From assembly GCA_023230755.1 (NCBI GenBank), contig JALNWS010000009.1, positions 1 through 39,739 of the forward strand: DNA of 39,739 bases. The letters are read 5' to 3'. Origin of the DNA: Azoarcus sp. GTDB taxonomy: Bacteria; Pseudomonadota; Gammaproteobacteria; Burkholderiales; Rhodocyclaceae. Shown here one piece after another: positions 22,851-31,563 of this stretch; position 1 is the first letter of the stretch, and the number at the start of each line of letters is the position of its first letter. A program made the position numbers and the translations under genes. The notes under the pieces are model-generated. The model was not told the origin of the DNA, did not search any database, and worked only from the letters and a program-made list of their open reading frames with translations.

Positions 22851-24167
22851 TTACCGCAGACTGTCCGCGCGGGCGAACAAACGTCCGACCGCCGCCGGAT
22901 TGGACGGGAAATACAGATGGACGTAAGAGGCGGTCAGGCGTGCACGACGGTAGATCGCCTCGCCCTCGCGCCCATCGGGCGTCTGCGCTCGAACCAGCGG
23001 CTGCAAGGGCGTGTCGCTCTTCGAATAGTGGAAAGTATGCCCGGCAAGCCTGCCCTCGGGCAGTTCGGCATGCTGCAGGCCAAGTGCCGCCAGGCGTTTC
23101 TGCATGACAGCGCGTCCGGGCAGCAGCCCACCGAAGGCGTGCGCCTCGCCGGCCTTGTCGACGACAATATCGAACAGACTCATCATGCCGCCACATTCCG
23201 CCAGCAGCGGACGGCCGGCATCGACATGCGCACGCAGCCCCTGCCAGAAATCACGATTGGCTGCGAGGCGTTCGCCATGCAATTCAGGATAGCCACCCGG
23301 CAACCAGACCGCATCACAGGCGGGCAGCGCGTCGCCGGAAAGCGGGGAGAAGAACACCAGCGTCGCGCCCAGCGCCCGCAAGCAGTCCAGGTTCGCCGGA
23401 TAGATGAATCCGTAAGCAGCATCCCGGGCAACCCCAACCGTATGTCCGGCAAGCTGCGGCACCACGTCGGCTGAGGGCCCCGCGGCGAAGGGCACGGCGG
23501 GCGGAAGATCTGCCGCACCGGTCTGCGCCAGGCTGTCGGCCAGGCGGTCGAGCCGGGCATCGAGATCCCCGATCTCCGCCGCCTGCATCAGGCCGAGATG
23601 ACGCTCGGGCAGTGCAGCGTCCGCATCACGCATGAGCGCACCGAACCAGCGCATGCCCTCCGGCAACGAAGCCTGGAGCATGTCAGCGTGGCGCGGACTG
23701 CCGACATGGTTGGCGAGCACGCCCGCAAACGGCAGGCCGGGGCGGTAGGTCGCCAGCCCATGGGCCAGCGCGCCAAAGGTCTGAGCCATCGCGCGCGCAT
23801 CGATCACGGCCATGACTGGCAGGCCAAAGCGGCAGGCGATGTCTGCGCCCGATGGCGAGCCGTCGTACAGCCCCATGACACCCTCGACCAGGATCAGGTC
23901 GGCCGCGCCCGCCGCGTCGTATAGCCGCCGAGCGATATCGGCTTCGCCGCACATGCCGAGATCGACGTTGTAGACCGGCGCTGCGCTGGCCACAGCGTGA
24001 ATCTGGGGATCAAGGAAATCCGGCCCCGACTTGAACACCCGCACCTTGCGCCCGAGGCGGCTGTGCATGCGCGCAAGCGCCGCAGTAACAGTGGTCTTGC
24101 CCTGCCCCGAGGCCGGGGCAGCGATGAATAGCGCCGGACAATGCCGGGGCGTGCGGGTATCGGTCAT
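22851..24167 (-). CDS. cobB: Cobyrinate a,c-diamide synthase
   Basis: Product of 438 residues from the ATG at 24167. The N-terminal dethiobiotin-synthetase-like ATPase has APASGQGKTTVTAALA and KSGPDFLDP, and LVEGVMGLYDG. The C-terminal class I glutamine amidotransferase domain has LPGGYPELHG and the nucleophile Cys in LLAECGGMMSLF. It amidates the a and c side chains of (hydrogeno)cobyrinate using glutamine and ATP. It is the last gene of the riboswitch-controlled B12 operon, 58 bases downstream of cobA. CbiA is the name for the anaerobic-route equivalent; the sequence alone does not separate them. Confidence 0.93.
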   Translation of the reverse strand: MTDTRTPRHCPALFIAAPASGQGKTTVTAALARMHSRLGRKVRVFKSGPDFLDPQIHAVASAAPVYNVDLGMCGEADIARRLYDAAGAADLILVEGVMGLYDGSPSGADIACRFGLPVMAVIDARAMAQTFGALAHGLATYRPGLPFAGVLANHVGSPRHADMLQASLPEGMRWFGALMRDADAALPERHLGLMQAAEIGDLDARLDRLADSLAQTGAADLPPAVPFAAGPSADVVPQLAGHTVGVARDAAYGFIYPANLDCLRALGATLVFFSPLSGDALPACDAVWLPGGYPELHGERLAANRDFWQGLRAHVDAGRPLLAECGGMMSLFDIVVDKAGEAHAFGGLLPGRAVMQKRLAALGLQHAELPEGRLAGHTFHYSKSDTPLQPLVRAQTPDGREGEAIYRRARLTASYVHLYFPSNPAAVGRLFARADSLR

Positions 24168-24225
24168 GTCGATGAACGCCACGAATCGGCGTATGTGAAA
24201 GACTGCAAAAAGCGCGGATCGGGCT

Positions 24226-25083
24226 TCAATCCTCGGTCCCGGGCGCATCGGGATGCACCACCGCGCAGCCTGCGTGCGGGGGGTGGGGAGCATCCGCCGC
24301 AACGGCCGGCACGAACCACGCCAGTTTCGGGTAGAGCCCGACCACCCCGCCGACCACGGTCAGTGCAGGAGGACGGATTCCCGCCGCCTGCACCCGTTCT
24401 GTCAGCGTGGCGAGGGTAGCCGTCACCACGCGCTGGGCGTCGGTCGTGCCGCGTTCGATCACGCCGGCCGGGGTATCCGGCTGCAGGCCGTGGGCGACGA
24501 GTTGTGCACAGATCTCCCCCAGGCGCGAAATGCCCATGTAGATGACCAGCGTCTGCCCCGGACGCGCCAGCATCGGCCAGTCCAGATCGAGCGCGCCATT
24601 TTTGAGAAAGCCCGTGGTGAAGATCACCGACTGCGCGTGATCACGGTGGGTCAGCGGAATACCTGCGTACGCTGCAATACCCGCAGCAGCCGTGACGCCC
24701 GGCACCACCTCCACGGTAATGCCGGCGTCGACCAGCACCGCCATCTCTTCGCCGCCACGACCGAAGATGAAGGGGTCGCCGCCCTTCAGCCGCACCACAC
24801 GCTTGCCCGCACGGGCCAGTCGCACCAGCAGGCCGTTGATCTCGTCCTGCGGCAGGGTGTGATCGGCGGCCTTTTTGCCAACATAGATGCGTTCGGCAGC
24901 GGCAGGCGCCAGCGCGACGATCGCCGGGCTCACCAGATTGTCGAAGACCACCACATCGGCGCCCTCGACCAGGCGCGCACCGCGCAGGGTGAGCAGTTCC
25001 GGGTCACCCGGACCGGCACCGACGAGATAGACATAACCAGGCTGGGCGCCCGGTCTTGAGCCAGCCATGACGGGAACGCTCAT
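24226..25083 (-). CDS. cobA: Uroporphyrinogen-III C-methyltransferase (SUMT)
   Basis: Product of 285 residues from the ATG at 25083, one base after the cobO stop. SUMT motifs are all present: VYLVGAGPGDPELLTLRG, VVFDNLVS, VRLKGGDPFIFGRGGEE, VEVVPGVTAAAG and VIYMGISRL. It transfers two methyl groups from SAM to uroporphyrinogen III, yielding precorrin-2 for B12 or siroheme. There is no CysG-like dehydrogenase/ferrochelatase domain. Being inside the B12 operon suggests the B12 branch. A second in-frame ATG at 25068 could serve as start. Confidence 0.93.
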   Translation of the reverse strand: MSVPVMAGSRPGAQPGYVYLVGAGPGDPELLTLRGARLVEGADVVVFDNLVSPAIVALAPAAAERIYVGKKAADHTLPQDEINGLLVRLARAGKRVVRLKGGDPFIFGRGGEEMAVLVDAGITVEVVPGVTAAAGIAAYAGIPLTHRDHAQSVIFTTGFLKNGALDLDWPMLARPGQTLVIYMGISRLGEICAQLVAHGLQPDTPAGVIERGTTDAQRVVTATLATLTERVQAAGIRPPALTVVGGVVGLYPKLAWFVPAVAADAPHPPHAGCAVVHPDAPGTED

Positions 25084-25084
25084 T

Positions 25085-25693
25085 TCACCACTCCATGCCG
25101 GCCATCGCCTTGATGCCGGCTGCAAATGCATGCTTGACCACGGTCATGTCGGTCACCGTGTCGGCCACCGCCACCAGTTCCGGCGGCGCGGCGCGCCCCG
25201 TCACCACCACATGCTGATCCACAGGCCGTGCCATCAGATCCGCCACGACCCTATCCACTTCAAGATAGCCATACTTCAATGCAATGTTGAGCTCATCGAG
25301 CACCACCAGGCCGATGCCGGGATCACGCAGGAAGGAGCAAGCCTGGGCCCAGGCGGCTTCGGCTGCGGCCACATCGCGCGCACGGTCCTGCGTCTCCCAT
25401 GTAAAGCCCTCGCCCATTACATGCCAGCTCACGCCCGGCTGCTGGCGGTAGAAGGATTCCTCGCCGGTATCCGACCGGCCCTTGATGAACTGCACCACCC
25501 CTACCTTCAGGCCATGACCGAGCGCACGCGCGACCAGCCCGAATCCGGCACTGGACTTGCCTTTGCCGTTGCCGGTATTGACCAGCAGCACGCCCCGTTC
25601 GGTCTGTGCCGCAGCAATATGGCTGTCGACGACTTCCTTCTTGCGCACCATGCGTACGTTGTGGCGCGCATCCTTGTCCTCAGTCTCGCTCAT
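25085..25693 (-). CDS. cobO: Cob(I)yrinic acid a,c-diamide adenosyltransferase
   Basis: Product of 202 residues. The family P-loop is NTGNGKGKSSAGFG. VGVVQFIKG, WETQDRARD and VVLDELNIALKYGYL follow, as in CobO/BtuR/CobA-type corrinoid adenosyltransferases. The N-terminal KKEVVDSHIAAAQTERG is also typical. It transfers the adenosyl group of ATP to cob(I)alamin-type corrinoids. The downstream SUMT gene starts one base past its stop; upstream, 114 bases containing two hairpins separate it from btuD. Confidence 0.94.
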   Translation of the reverse strand: MSETEDKDARHNVRMVRKKEVVDSHIAAAQTERGVLLVNTGNGKGKSSAGFGLVARALGHGLKVGVVQFIKGRSDTGEESFYRQQPGVSWHVMGEGFTWETQDRARDVAAAEAAWAQACSFLRDPGIGLVVLDELNIALKYGYLEVDRVVADLMARPVDQHVVVTGRAAPPELVAVADTVTDMTVVKHAFAAGIKAMAGMEW

Positions 25694-25719
25694 CGTGTTC
25701 TCTCTCGTTCAGGGGTTCA

Positions 25720-25787
25720 TTGGCATGACGGGCGACGACACCCGTGACATTGCCAACTGCATGAACTGCCTCTGGCGGGCAGCATGC
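25720..25787 (-). other. Two tandem stem-loops between btuD and cobO
   Basis: Inside the operon, the 114-base gap contains two hairpins. One spans 25720-25756, where TTGGCA and TGCCAA plus ACGGG and CCCGT form a stem with small bulges. The other spans 25759-25787, where GCATGaaCTGCC pairs with GGGCAGcATGC. There is no U tract and no B12 box. They may be RNA processing or stability elements that separate uptake genes from synthesis genes. Confidence 0.45.
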
Positions 25788-25807
25788 CCATACGGTTCAT
25801 CATGCCT

Positions 25808-26608
25808 TCAGTCGGGCAGGAAGGTGACCCGCCCCTCGACCTCGAAGCGCCGCAGAGGGTGACCAAAGGCATGACTCAGACATTCGGCCTGCAGCACCGT
25901 ATCACGGTCGCCGGCAATCACGCCGCCCTGACCGTCGAGCAGAATGATGTGATCAGCGAAGCGGGCTGCGAGATTGATATCGTGCAAAACCATGACCACC
26001 CCGCGTCCCTGGTCCGCGAGCTGGCGAAACAGGGTCAGCACCGCAATCTGGTAGCGCAGGTCGAGATGGTTGAGCGGCTCGTCGAGCAGGAAGAGCTGCG
26101 GCGCCTGCGCCAGCAACGCGGCCACCGCCACCCGCTGACGCTCTCCCCCCGACAGGGTGAGGATGTCGCGCAGCTCGAAACCGGTCAGCCCGACATCGGC
26201 GAGCGCAGCACGTGCGATGCGCTGGTCGTCCGAGCCTTCCCAGCCCCAGCGTCCAAGGTGTGGGTGTCGACCGATGAGCACGGCCTCCAGGACGGACGCG
26301 GCAAAGTGGTCAGGTTGCTGTTGCGGCAATACCCCGCGGAACTGCGCGGCGTCGAGCGCGGACCACTCCGTGTAGGGCAGGCCACCAAGACGAACCGAGC
26401 CGACGCTGGGCTCACGCAGTCCGGCCAGTGTGTGCAGCAGCGTGGTCTTGCCCGCGCCATTGGGCCCCAGCAGCACCAGGCATTCGCCTTTCGCCAGTTT
26501 GAGGCTGAATTCACAACACAACCAGCGCTCGCCCGCCCTCAGTGCAAGGCGATCGGCCTCGAGCAAAGGCGCGGCGACAGCGGGTGGAGTCACGTCCGAA
26601 TCCCTCAT
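25808..26608 (-). CDS. btuD: Vitamin B12 ABC transporter ATPase
   Basis: Product of 266 residues from the ATG at 26608, one base beyond the btuC stop. Single ATP-binding domain: Walker A LGPNGAGKTTLLHTL, signature LSGGERQRVAVA, Walker B LFLLDEPLNHLD and switch His in VMVLHDINLAA. This is the FecE/BtuD type that pairs with FecCD permeases. Substrate assignment to corrinoids rests on its position between btuC and cobO behind btuB and a cobalamin riboswitch. Confidence 0.9.
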   Translation of the reverse strand: MRDSDVTPPAVAAPLLEADRLALRAGERWLCCEFSLKLAKGECLVLLGPNGAGKTTLLHTLAGLREPSVGSVRLGGLPYTEWSALDAAQFRGVLPQQQPDHFAASVLEAVLIGRHPHLGRWGWEGSDDQRIARAALADVGLTGFELRDILTLSGGERQRVAVAALLAQAPQLFLLDEPLNHLDLRYQIAVLTLFRQLADQGRGVVMVLHDINLAARFADHIILLDGQGGVIAGDRDTVLQAECLSHAFGHPLRRFEVEGRVTFLPD

Positions 26609-26609
26609 G

Positions 26610-27629
26610 TCAGCGCGGATGGCGTGCGAGCAGAAACAGGAACACCGGCACGCCAATGAGCGCCGTCAGCACGCCCACCGGCAGTTGCTGCGGCGCCATC
26701 ACCGTGCGCGCCAGCGTATCGGCCACTGTCAGCAGAATTCCCCCCGCCAGTGCCGCAGTCGGCAACAGGATGCGCTGGTCGTTACCCAGCGCCAGCCGCA
26801 CCAGATGGGGCACGATCAGCCCGACGAAACCCACCGATCCCACCTGCGTCACTGCCACCGCAGTCAGCAGCGAAGCCAGCACGTACAGGCCGAGGCGCAG
26901 GCGCTTGACGCTCACGCCGAGCGCATGTGCAGTCATTTCGCCTCGCGCCAGCACATTGAGGTCACGGGCGAACGGCCACACCGCAAACAAGCCGATCAGC
27001 AGCACCCCGAGCGCCGGCCACGGGTTGGACACCCCGCTGGCATCGCCCATCAGCCAGAACAGCATCGACTGCACCCGCGTATCCGGCGCCAGCGCCAGCA
27101 TCAGCGTGACCGCGGCACCACAGCCCGCAGCGACAATCACCCCGGTCAGCAGCAGCCGCGTCTGCGTCCAGCTGCCATCACCGTGCGCAAGCCCGAACAC
27201 CAGCAGCATGGCAATCAGGGCGCCGGCAAACGCGCCGCCATCGATCCAGATTGACGCTGCCCCGAGCGAAATGCCGGTCAGCGCGCCAACAGCCGCACCG
27301 CCGGAGATACCGAGAATATAAGGATCGGCCAACGGATTGCGCAGCAGGACCTGCATCAGCGCGCCCGCCAGTGCGAGCAGGCCGCCGCACACAAAGGTCG
27401 CCACTGCGCGCGGCAGCCGGAGTTCGCGAACGACACTGGCGGACATGCCGTCGGCACCACCCAGCGCAGCCAGCACCTCTGCAGGTGCAATTGCCAGACT
27501 GCCCGCGATCAGTGCCCACGCCAGGGTCAGTCCCGCGACCAGCACCAGCACGACTGCGACAAGAAGCAGGCGACGACGACGGCCAGCCATCAGGCAGTCC
27601 CCGTCCATGTGCAATGCTGCGGCCTCCAT
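26610..27629 (-). CDS. btuC: Vitamin B12 ABC transporter permease (FecCD family)
   Basis: Product of 339 residues with about ten membrane helices. FecCD/BtuC features: RELRLPRAVATFVCGGLLALAG, LRNPLADPYILGISGGAAVGA, GDASGVSNPW and VGFVGLIVPHLVRL. It forms the inner-membrane channel for corrinoid import with BtuD. Starts at M8 or M14 are also possible. It lies 6 bases after btuB. The periplasmic binding protein btuF, often in such operons, is absent here. Confidence 0.9.
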   Translation of the reverse strand: MEAAALHMDGDCLMAGRRRRLLLVAVVLVLVAGLTLAWALIAGSLAIAPAEVLAALGGADGMSASVVRELRLPRAVATFVCGGLLALAGALMQVLLRNPLADPYILGISGGAAVGALTGISLGAASIWIDGGAFAGALIAMLLVFGLAHGDGSWTQTRLLLTGVIVAAGCGAAVTLMLALAPDTRVQSMLFWLMGDASGVSNPWPALGVLLIGLFAVWPFARDLNVLARGEMTAHALGVSVKRLRLGLYVLASLLTAVAVTQVGSVGFVGLIVPHLVRLALGNDQRILLPTAALAGGILLTVADTLARTVMAPQQLPVGVLTALIGVPVFLFLLARHPR

Positions 27630-27635
27630 GGGCTC

Positions 27636-29483
27636 TCAGTGCAGCGCGTAGCGCAGCGAAACGAAGGCATTCGCGCCCTTCGTACCGTAGCCCTGAGCCA
27701 GTTCGTAGTCCCTGTCGAGGATGTTGTTTGCACGCAGCTCCACACTCCAGTCGCGCGCCAGCGCATAGTGAACATAGGCATTGAGCAAGGAATACCCGGC
27801 CAGCCGCGCGGCCGACGTGTTGTTCGCCGTCGTGTCGAAACGCCGCCCCTGTCCAGTCAGCTCCATCCCCCAGGTCCAGGCGCCCATGCTGCGATCGATG
27901 GACAGCGAAGCGCTTTCCTTCGCGCGGCGACCAAGGTAATTGCCGCTATCCTTGTCCTTGGCTTCGAGAAAGTCCACGTTTGCGCGCAAGCGATAGCCGT
28001 ACACCATCGTCGTCAGCCCGAGCTCAACACCTTCCAGCGTTGCAGTGGCGACGTTGTCGGCAATGCCCGAGCTCCAGTCGATCAGGTTCTTCACCCGGTT
28101 ATTGAAATAGGTCGCGCGCACGGCGGTCTCACCGCGCTCCCAGACCAGCCCAATCTCGCGACTGAGGGCCTCTTCGGGTTTGAGATCGGGGTTTCCGCCA
28201 AAACAGCCATAGGAGCCGAAGCACGCAAGCGGGTAATAGAGATCGTTGAAGGTCGGCGCCTTGAACGCCGTTCCGATACTCCCGTGCACACGCCACTCGG
28301 GCAGGAACTGGTAGCCATATGCTGCCGAGCCGGTGGTTTCTCCACCAAACTGCGAGTCATCGTCGTGACGCACGTTGAACTGGACGTTGTGCTTGTCGAA
28401 CTGACCGCCCCAGCCGAGCACCAGCGAATTGGTGTCGCGCTGTGTCTTGGCATACGCGGTGGTCGTGCTCACATTCTGCTCAAGGTACTCGTATGCAGCC
28501 AGTAGCGAGCCCCCCGCCAGCGCGACATCGTTCTGCCAGGTAAACTGAGTCTGCGCCGTATCGAACTCGGATGTTGAGGTTGCGCTTGAGTGGTCATGCG
28601 AGGTATCGGCGCTGTAGCCGACCCTGACCGTGCTGGCCCAGTCACCGGTGATCTGGTTGCGCAGATGAACGCTCGCGGCATCGGTCTGCTTGTCCAGGTA
28701 GGAATCGAAGATCTCGCCTGCGTCGTACCAGCTGCGGCCATCGCTATGGAAAACGGTCAGCCCGATTTCATCGCGTTCGCGAAAACCGATCGTCATCGAC
28801 CCGTTCAGGTAACTGTTGCGAAACCCGTCATCGTCCTGATCCCTGCCTGCGTAAGAGGTCGTCCTGGCGTTGATGCCGTCGGTACGATCCTCGCCCGCGA
28901 CAAGGCTGTACCGCAGGCGATCGACGCCACCTGCAACTGCGGCCTCCACTGAGCGGCTGTTCTCCGTGCCGAAACCAATACGCGCGGACGGCTGGAAGCC
29001 TTCCTTGCCCTTGCGGGTAAAGATCTGGATCACGCCGCCGATGGCGTCCGAGCCGTACAGCGCACTGGCGGGGCCGCGCAGGATCTCGACGCGATCGATC
29101 AGGGCCAGGGGAATCATTTCCAGCGTGGGCAAACCGTTGGTCGCCGAACCCACCCGCATGCCGTCGATCAACACCAGTGTGTGGCCCGAGTTTGCGCCAC
29201 GAATGAAGATGCTGCCGTTCGCGCCGGCACCGCCATTGCTGACGACCTGAATACCGGAGCGAGCCGACAGCAGTTCTATCAGGCTGGAATTTCCCGCGGC
29301 AGCGATTTCGTCGCGACCGATCACTTCAACGCTGGCCAGCGCTTCCGAGGCGATTACTGGTTGGCGGGTTGCCGTCACCACGACCTGGTCAAGTTCTGCA
29401 TCACCATGCGCAGTCTGCGCCTGACCAACAAGGGGATAAACAAGCGCACACGCCGAGGCGAGAATGGAAAGCTGGATCTTCAC
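27636..29483 (-). CDS. btuB: TonB-dependent vitamin B12 receptor
   Basis: Product of 615 residues, matching E. coli BtuB (614). The start is taken as the GTG at 29483, with AGGGAG 8 bases upstream; it gives VKIQLSILASACALVYPL, a good signal peptide ending GQAQ. The longer frame (to 29645) runs into the riboswitch and is rejected. TonB box LDQVVVTATRQ, plug-domain SGIQVVSNGG, RGANSGHTLVLIDGMRV and VEILRGPASALYGSDAIGGVIQIFT are typical. The end is ...FVSLRYAL with a terminal aromatic-type strand pattern. A 22-strand barrel moves corrinoids across the outer membrane, powered by TonB. Confidence 0.93.
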   Translation of the reverse strand: MKIQLSILASACALVYPLVGQAQTAHGDAELDQVVVTATRQPVIASEALASVEVIGRDEIAAAGNSSLIELLSARSGIQVVSNGGAGANGSIFIRGANSGHTLVLIDGMRVGSATNGLPTLEMIPLALIDRVEILRGPASALYGSDAIGGVIQIFTRKGKEGFQPSARIGFGTENSRSVEAAVAGGVDRLRYSLVAGEDRTDGINARTTSYAGRDQDDDGFRNSYLNGSMTIGFRERDEIGLTVFHSDGRSWYDAGEIFDSYLDKQTDAASVHLRNQITGDWASTVRVGYSADTSHDHSSATSTSEFDTAQTQFTWQNDVALAGGSLLAAYEYLEQNVSTTTAYAKTQRDTNSLVLGWGGQFDKHNVQFNVRHDDDSQFGGETTGSAAYGYQFLPEWRVHGSIGTAFKAPTFNDLYYPLACFGSYGCFGGNPDLKPEEALSREIGLVWERGETAVRATYFNNRVKNLIDWSSGIADNVATATLEGVELGLTTMVYGYRLRANVDFLEAKDKDSGNYLGRRAKESASLSIDRSMGAWTWGMELTGQGRRFDTTANNTSAARLAGYSLLNAYVHYALARDWSVELRANNILDRDYELAQGYGTKGANAFVSLRYALH

Positions 29484-29624
29484 TGGAATGACTCCCTGCG
29501 CCACGGCCCGCGTCCCCGCATACCATGGCTGATTCACACAAGGACGTGCCGGGAGAAAGTCGAAGAGAGCCAGAAACACCGCACCCGCCGCTGCCACCCC
29601 GCAGCACATCCGCCATTTCGAATT

Positions 29625-29802
29625 CGGGCCGGTATCCGGGCTCATGGGCTGTCAGGAACAGCATCTTCCTGACTCGACGCATCACCTTCCCGGGCAAACA
29701 GTACCCAGTGGCTTTTCGATGCGCCTTGCACTCACTTACCGTTGCGGGGGCAGCACAGGCATCGCACGCTTGAGGCGTGCTCACCTGTTTCCCGTTTAAC
29801 CC
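29625..29802 (-). promoter_or_regulatory. Cobalamin riboswitch of the btuB operon
   Basis: On the minus strand, reading towards btuB, the conserved blocks appear in order: GGTTAAACGGGAAACAGGTG (29801-29782), GCCCCCGCAACGGTAAGTG (core, about 29751-29733), AAAAGCCACTGGG (29716-29704), CCCGGGAAGG (29694-29685), GAGTCAGGA (29675-29667) and the B12 box AGCCCGGATACCGGCC (about 29642-29627). This is a full class-I-like adenosylcobalamin aptamer. About 140 bases then separate it from the btuB GTG; they hold the expression platform, which I did not resolve. Binding of B12 is expected to switch off the uptake/synthesis operon. Confidence 0.93.
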
Positions 29803-29914
29803 TGTGGCGAGACTCGCCGTCGGGCACCACGAACGCGTTGCCCCTTTCGGAGCAGAGGGGGCGGATGATACCGTGTCCGGCCATCTCGTGCATTGCAAAA
29901 AGCGAAGCATTCCA

Positions 29915-30463
29915 ATGACCTGCGAATTCATCCTCGGCGGCGCCCGCTCCGGAAAAAGCCGCCACGCCGAACAGCGCGCACTCGAATCCGGCCTGCCGGT
30001 CACCGTAATTGCCACTGCGGAAGCCGGAGACGAGGAGATGGCCGCACGCATCCGCCGTCACCAGCTTGATCGCCCACCGCACTTTCGCACGGTCGAAGCC
30101 CCCGTCATGCTGGCCGACACCCTGATGCACGAAGCCGCCGCTGATCGCTGCCTGATCGTCGACTGCCTCACGCTGTGGCTGTCGAACCTGCTCATGGAGG
30201 CGGACACGCTGACCGCTGCGCACAGCGCAGACACGCTGCCCCTGTTCAGCCGCGAACGCGATGCGCTGCTTGCTGCGCTGCCCTTGCTGCCCGGCAAGAT
30301 CGTGCTCGTCGCCAACGAAGTGGGGCTCGGCCTGGTGCCGGAGCACCCCTTGGGGCGTCTGTTCCGGGACGAAGCCGGACGCCTCAATCAGGCGGTCGCC
30401 GCGCGCTGCCCCCGAGTCGTTTTCGTTGCTGCCGGTTTACCGCTGGTACTCAAGGATGAGTGA
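29915..30463 (+). CDS. cobU: Adenosylcobinamide kinase / adenosylcobinamide-phosphate guanylyltransferase
   Basis: Product of 182 residues from the ATG at 29915 (CobU/CobP length). P-loop ILGGARSGKSRHAEQ (about 7-20), then TVIATAEAGDEEMAARIRRHQ with the His of the guanylylation site (about 49), RPPHFRTVEAP and LIVDCLTLWLSNL, and NEVGLGLVPEHPLGRLFRDEAGRLNQ. It phosphorylates adenosylcobinamide and couples it to GMP. It begins the plus-strand operon divergent from btuB. I see no riboswitch on the plus strand. Confidence 0.94.
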   Translation: MTCEFILGGARSGKSRHAEQRALESGLPVTVIATAEAGDEEMAARIRRHQLDRPPHFRTVEAPVMLADTLMHEAAADRCLIVDCLTLWLSNLLMEADTLTAAHSADTLPLFSRERDALLAALPLLPGKIVLVANEVGLGLVPEHPLGRLFRDEAGRLNQAVAARCPRVVFVAAGLPLVLKDE

Positions 30464-30516
30464 ACCCGCGTGCTAACATCCGCCGCGCTCATCCTTACTC
30501 TGTCGCAAAAACACCC

Positions 30517-31554
30517 ATGAATGTCACTATCAGCGCCCCGGATCAGGCAATTCTGCCCCGGCTGCAACATCGCATCGACACAAAGACCAAGCCGCTCGGC
30601 GCACTTGGCCGCATCGAAGCGCTTGCTCTGCAGATCGGCCTCGTGCAGCAGACCGAAACCCCCGAACTGAAGCAGCCACACATCATGGTCTTCGCCGGTG
30701 ACCACGGCGCTGCCCGCGCCGGAGTGTCGGCCTATCCGCAGGATGTGAGCTGGCAGATGGTGGAGAACTTTCTCGCGGGCGGAGCTGCGATCAATGTCTT
30801 CAGCCGCCAGATGGGACTCGGGCTGACCGTGATCGATGCCGGCGTCAATCACGATTTCGGCAAGCGCCCTGGCCTGATCAGCGCCAAGATCGCTCCGGGC
30901 ACCGACAATTTCATTGAGCGCCCGGCAATGTCCGCCGCGCAGTGCGAAGCGGCCCTGACAAAGGGCCGCGAACTGGCCCATGCGCTCGCGGCTAACGGCT
31001 GCAACTGCGTCGGTTTCGGCGAAATGGGCATCGGCAACACTGCCGCTGCGTCGCTGCTGACCTACTGCCTTGTCGCCGGCAGTGAGCTTGCCACCGTGAC
31101 CGGGCGCGGCACCGGCCTCGACGACGCAGGCCTTGCGCGCAAACAGGCGCTGCTCAAGCAGGCAGTCGACCGTGGCGGTCGCCAGCGTGACCCGCTCGTC
31201 GCCCTCGTGCAGTATGGCGGTTTCGAAATCGCGATGATGGTCGGCGCGATGCTGGGCGCGGCCGAAAAACGCATGTTGCTGCTCATCGACGGCTTCATCG
31301 TGACCTCGGCGCTGCTCGTGGCCCACGCCATCGCACCTGAGCTCCTGCCCTACTGCGTGTTCGCCCACCGCTCCAAAGAGCCCGGCCACACCTTGCAGCT
31401 CGAGCACCTCGGCATCGAACCCCTGATGGAACTCGATCTGCGCCTGGGCGAAGGCACCGGCGCTGCGCTGGCCTACCCGCTGGTGCAGGCCGCAGTGAAC
31501 TTCCTCAACGAAATGGCGAGTTTCGAATCGGCAGGCGTGAGCGGACAGGGCTGA
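30517..31554 (+). CDS. cobT: Nicotinate-nucleotide:dimethylbenzimidazole phosphoribosyltransferase
   Basis: Product of 345 residues from the ATG at 30517. Typical features: QHRIDTKTKPLGALGRIE, MVFAGDHGAARAGVSAYPQDVSWQMV, FGEMGIGNTAAAS and the catalytic Glu312 in LRLGEGTGAALA. It makes alpha-ribazole phosphate by joining 5,6-dimethylbenzimidazole to ribose phosphate from nicotinate mononucleotide. An earlier in-frame start at 30460 is less likely, since it overlaps the end of cobU. Confidence 0.94.
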   Translation: MNVTISAPDQAILPRLQHRIDTKTKPLGALGRIEALALQIGLVQQTETPELKQPHIMVFAGDHGAARAGVSAYPQDVSWQMVENFLAGGAAINVFSRQMGLGLTVIDAGVNHDFGKRPGLISAKIAPGTDNFIERPAMSAAQCEAALTKGRELAHALAANGCNCVGFGEMGIGNTAAASLLTYCLVAGSELATVTGRGTGLDDAGLARKQALLKQAVDRGGRQRDPLVALVQYGGFEIAMMVGAMLGAAEKRMLLLIDGFIVTSALLVAHAIAPELLPYCVFAHRSKEPGHTLQLEHLGIEPLMELDLRLGEGTGAALAYPLVQAAVNFLNEMASFESAGVSGQG

Positions 31555-31563
31555 CCCTCCCGC

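Noticed and set aside
27636..29645. Longer btuB start at 29645
   Set aside because: The extra 54 residues would be encoded by the riboswitch and its expression platform and have no homology. The GTG at 29483 has a ribosome site and gives a proper signal peptide.
29810..29914. Possible second cobalamin riboswitch on the plus strand ahead of cobU
   Set aside because: Only about 100 bases remain and none of the B12-box or core motifs are present on that strand; just a short GCGAG/CTCGC hairpin.
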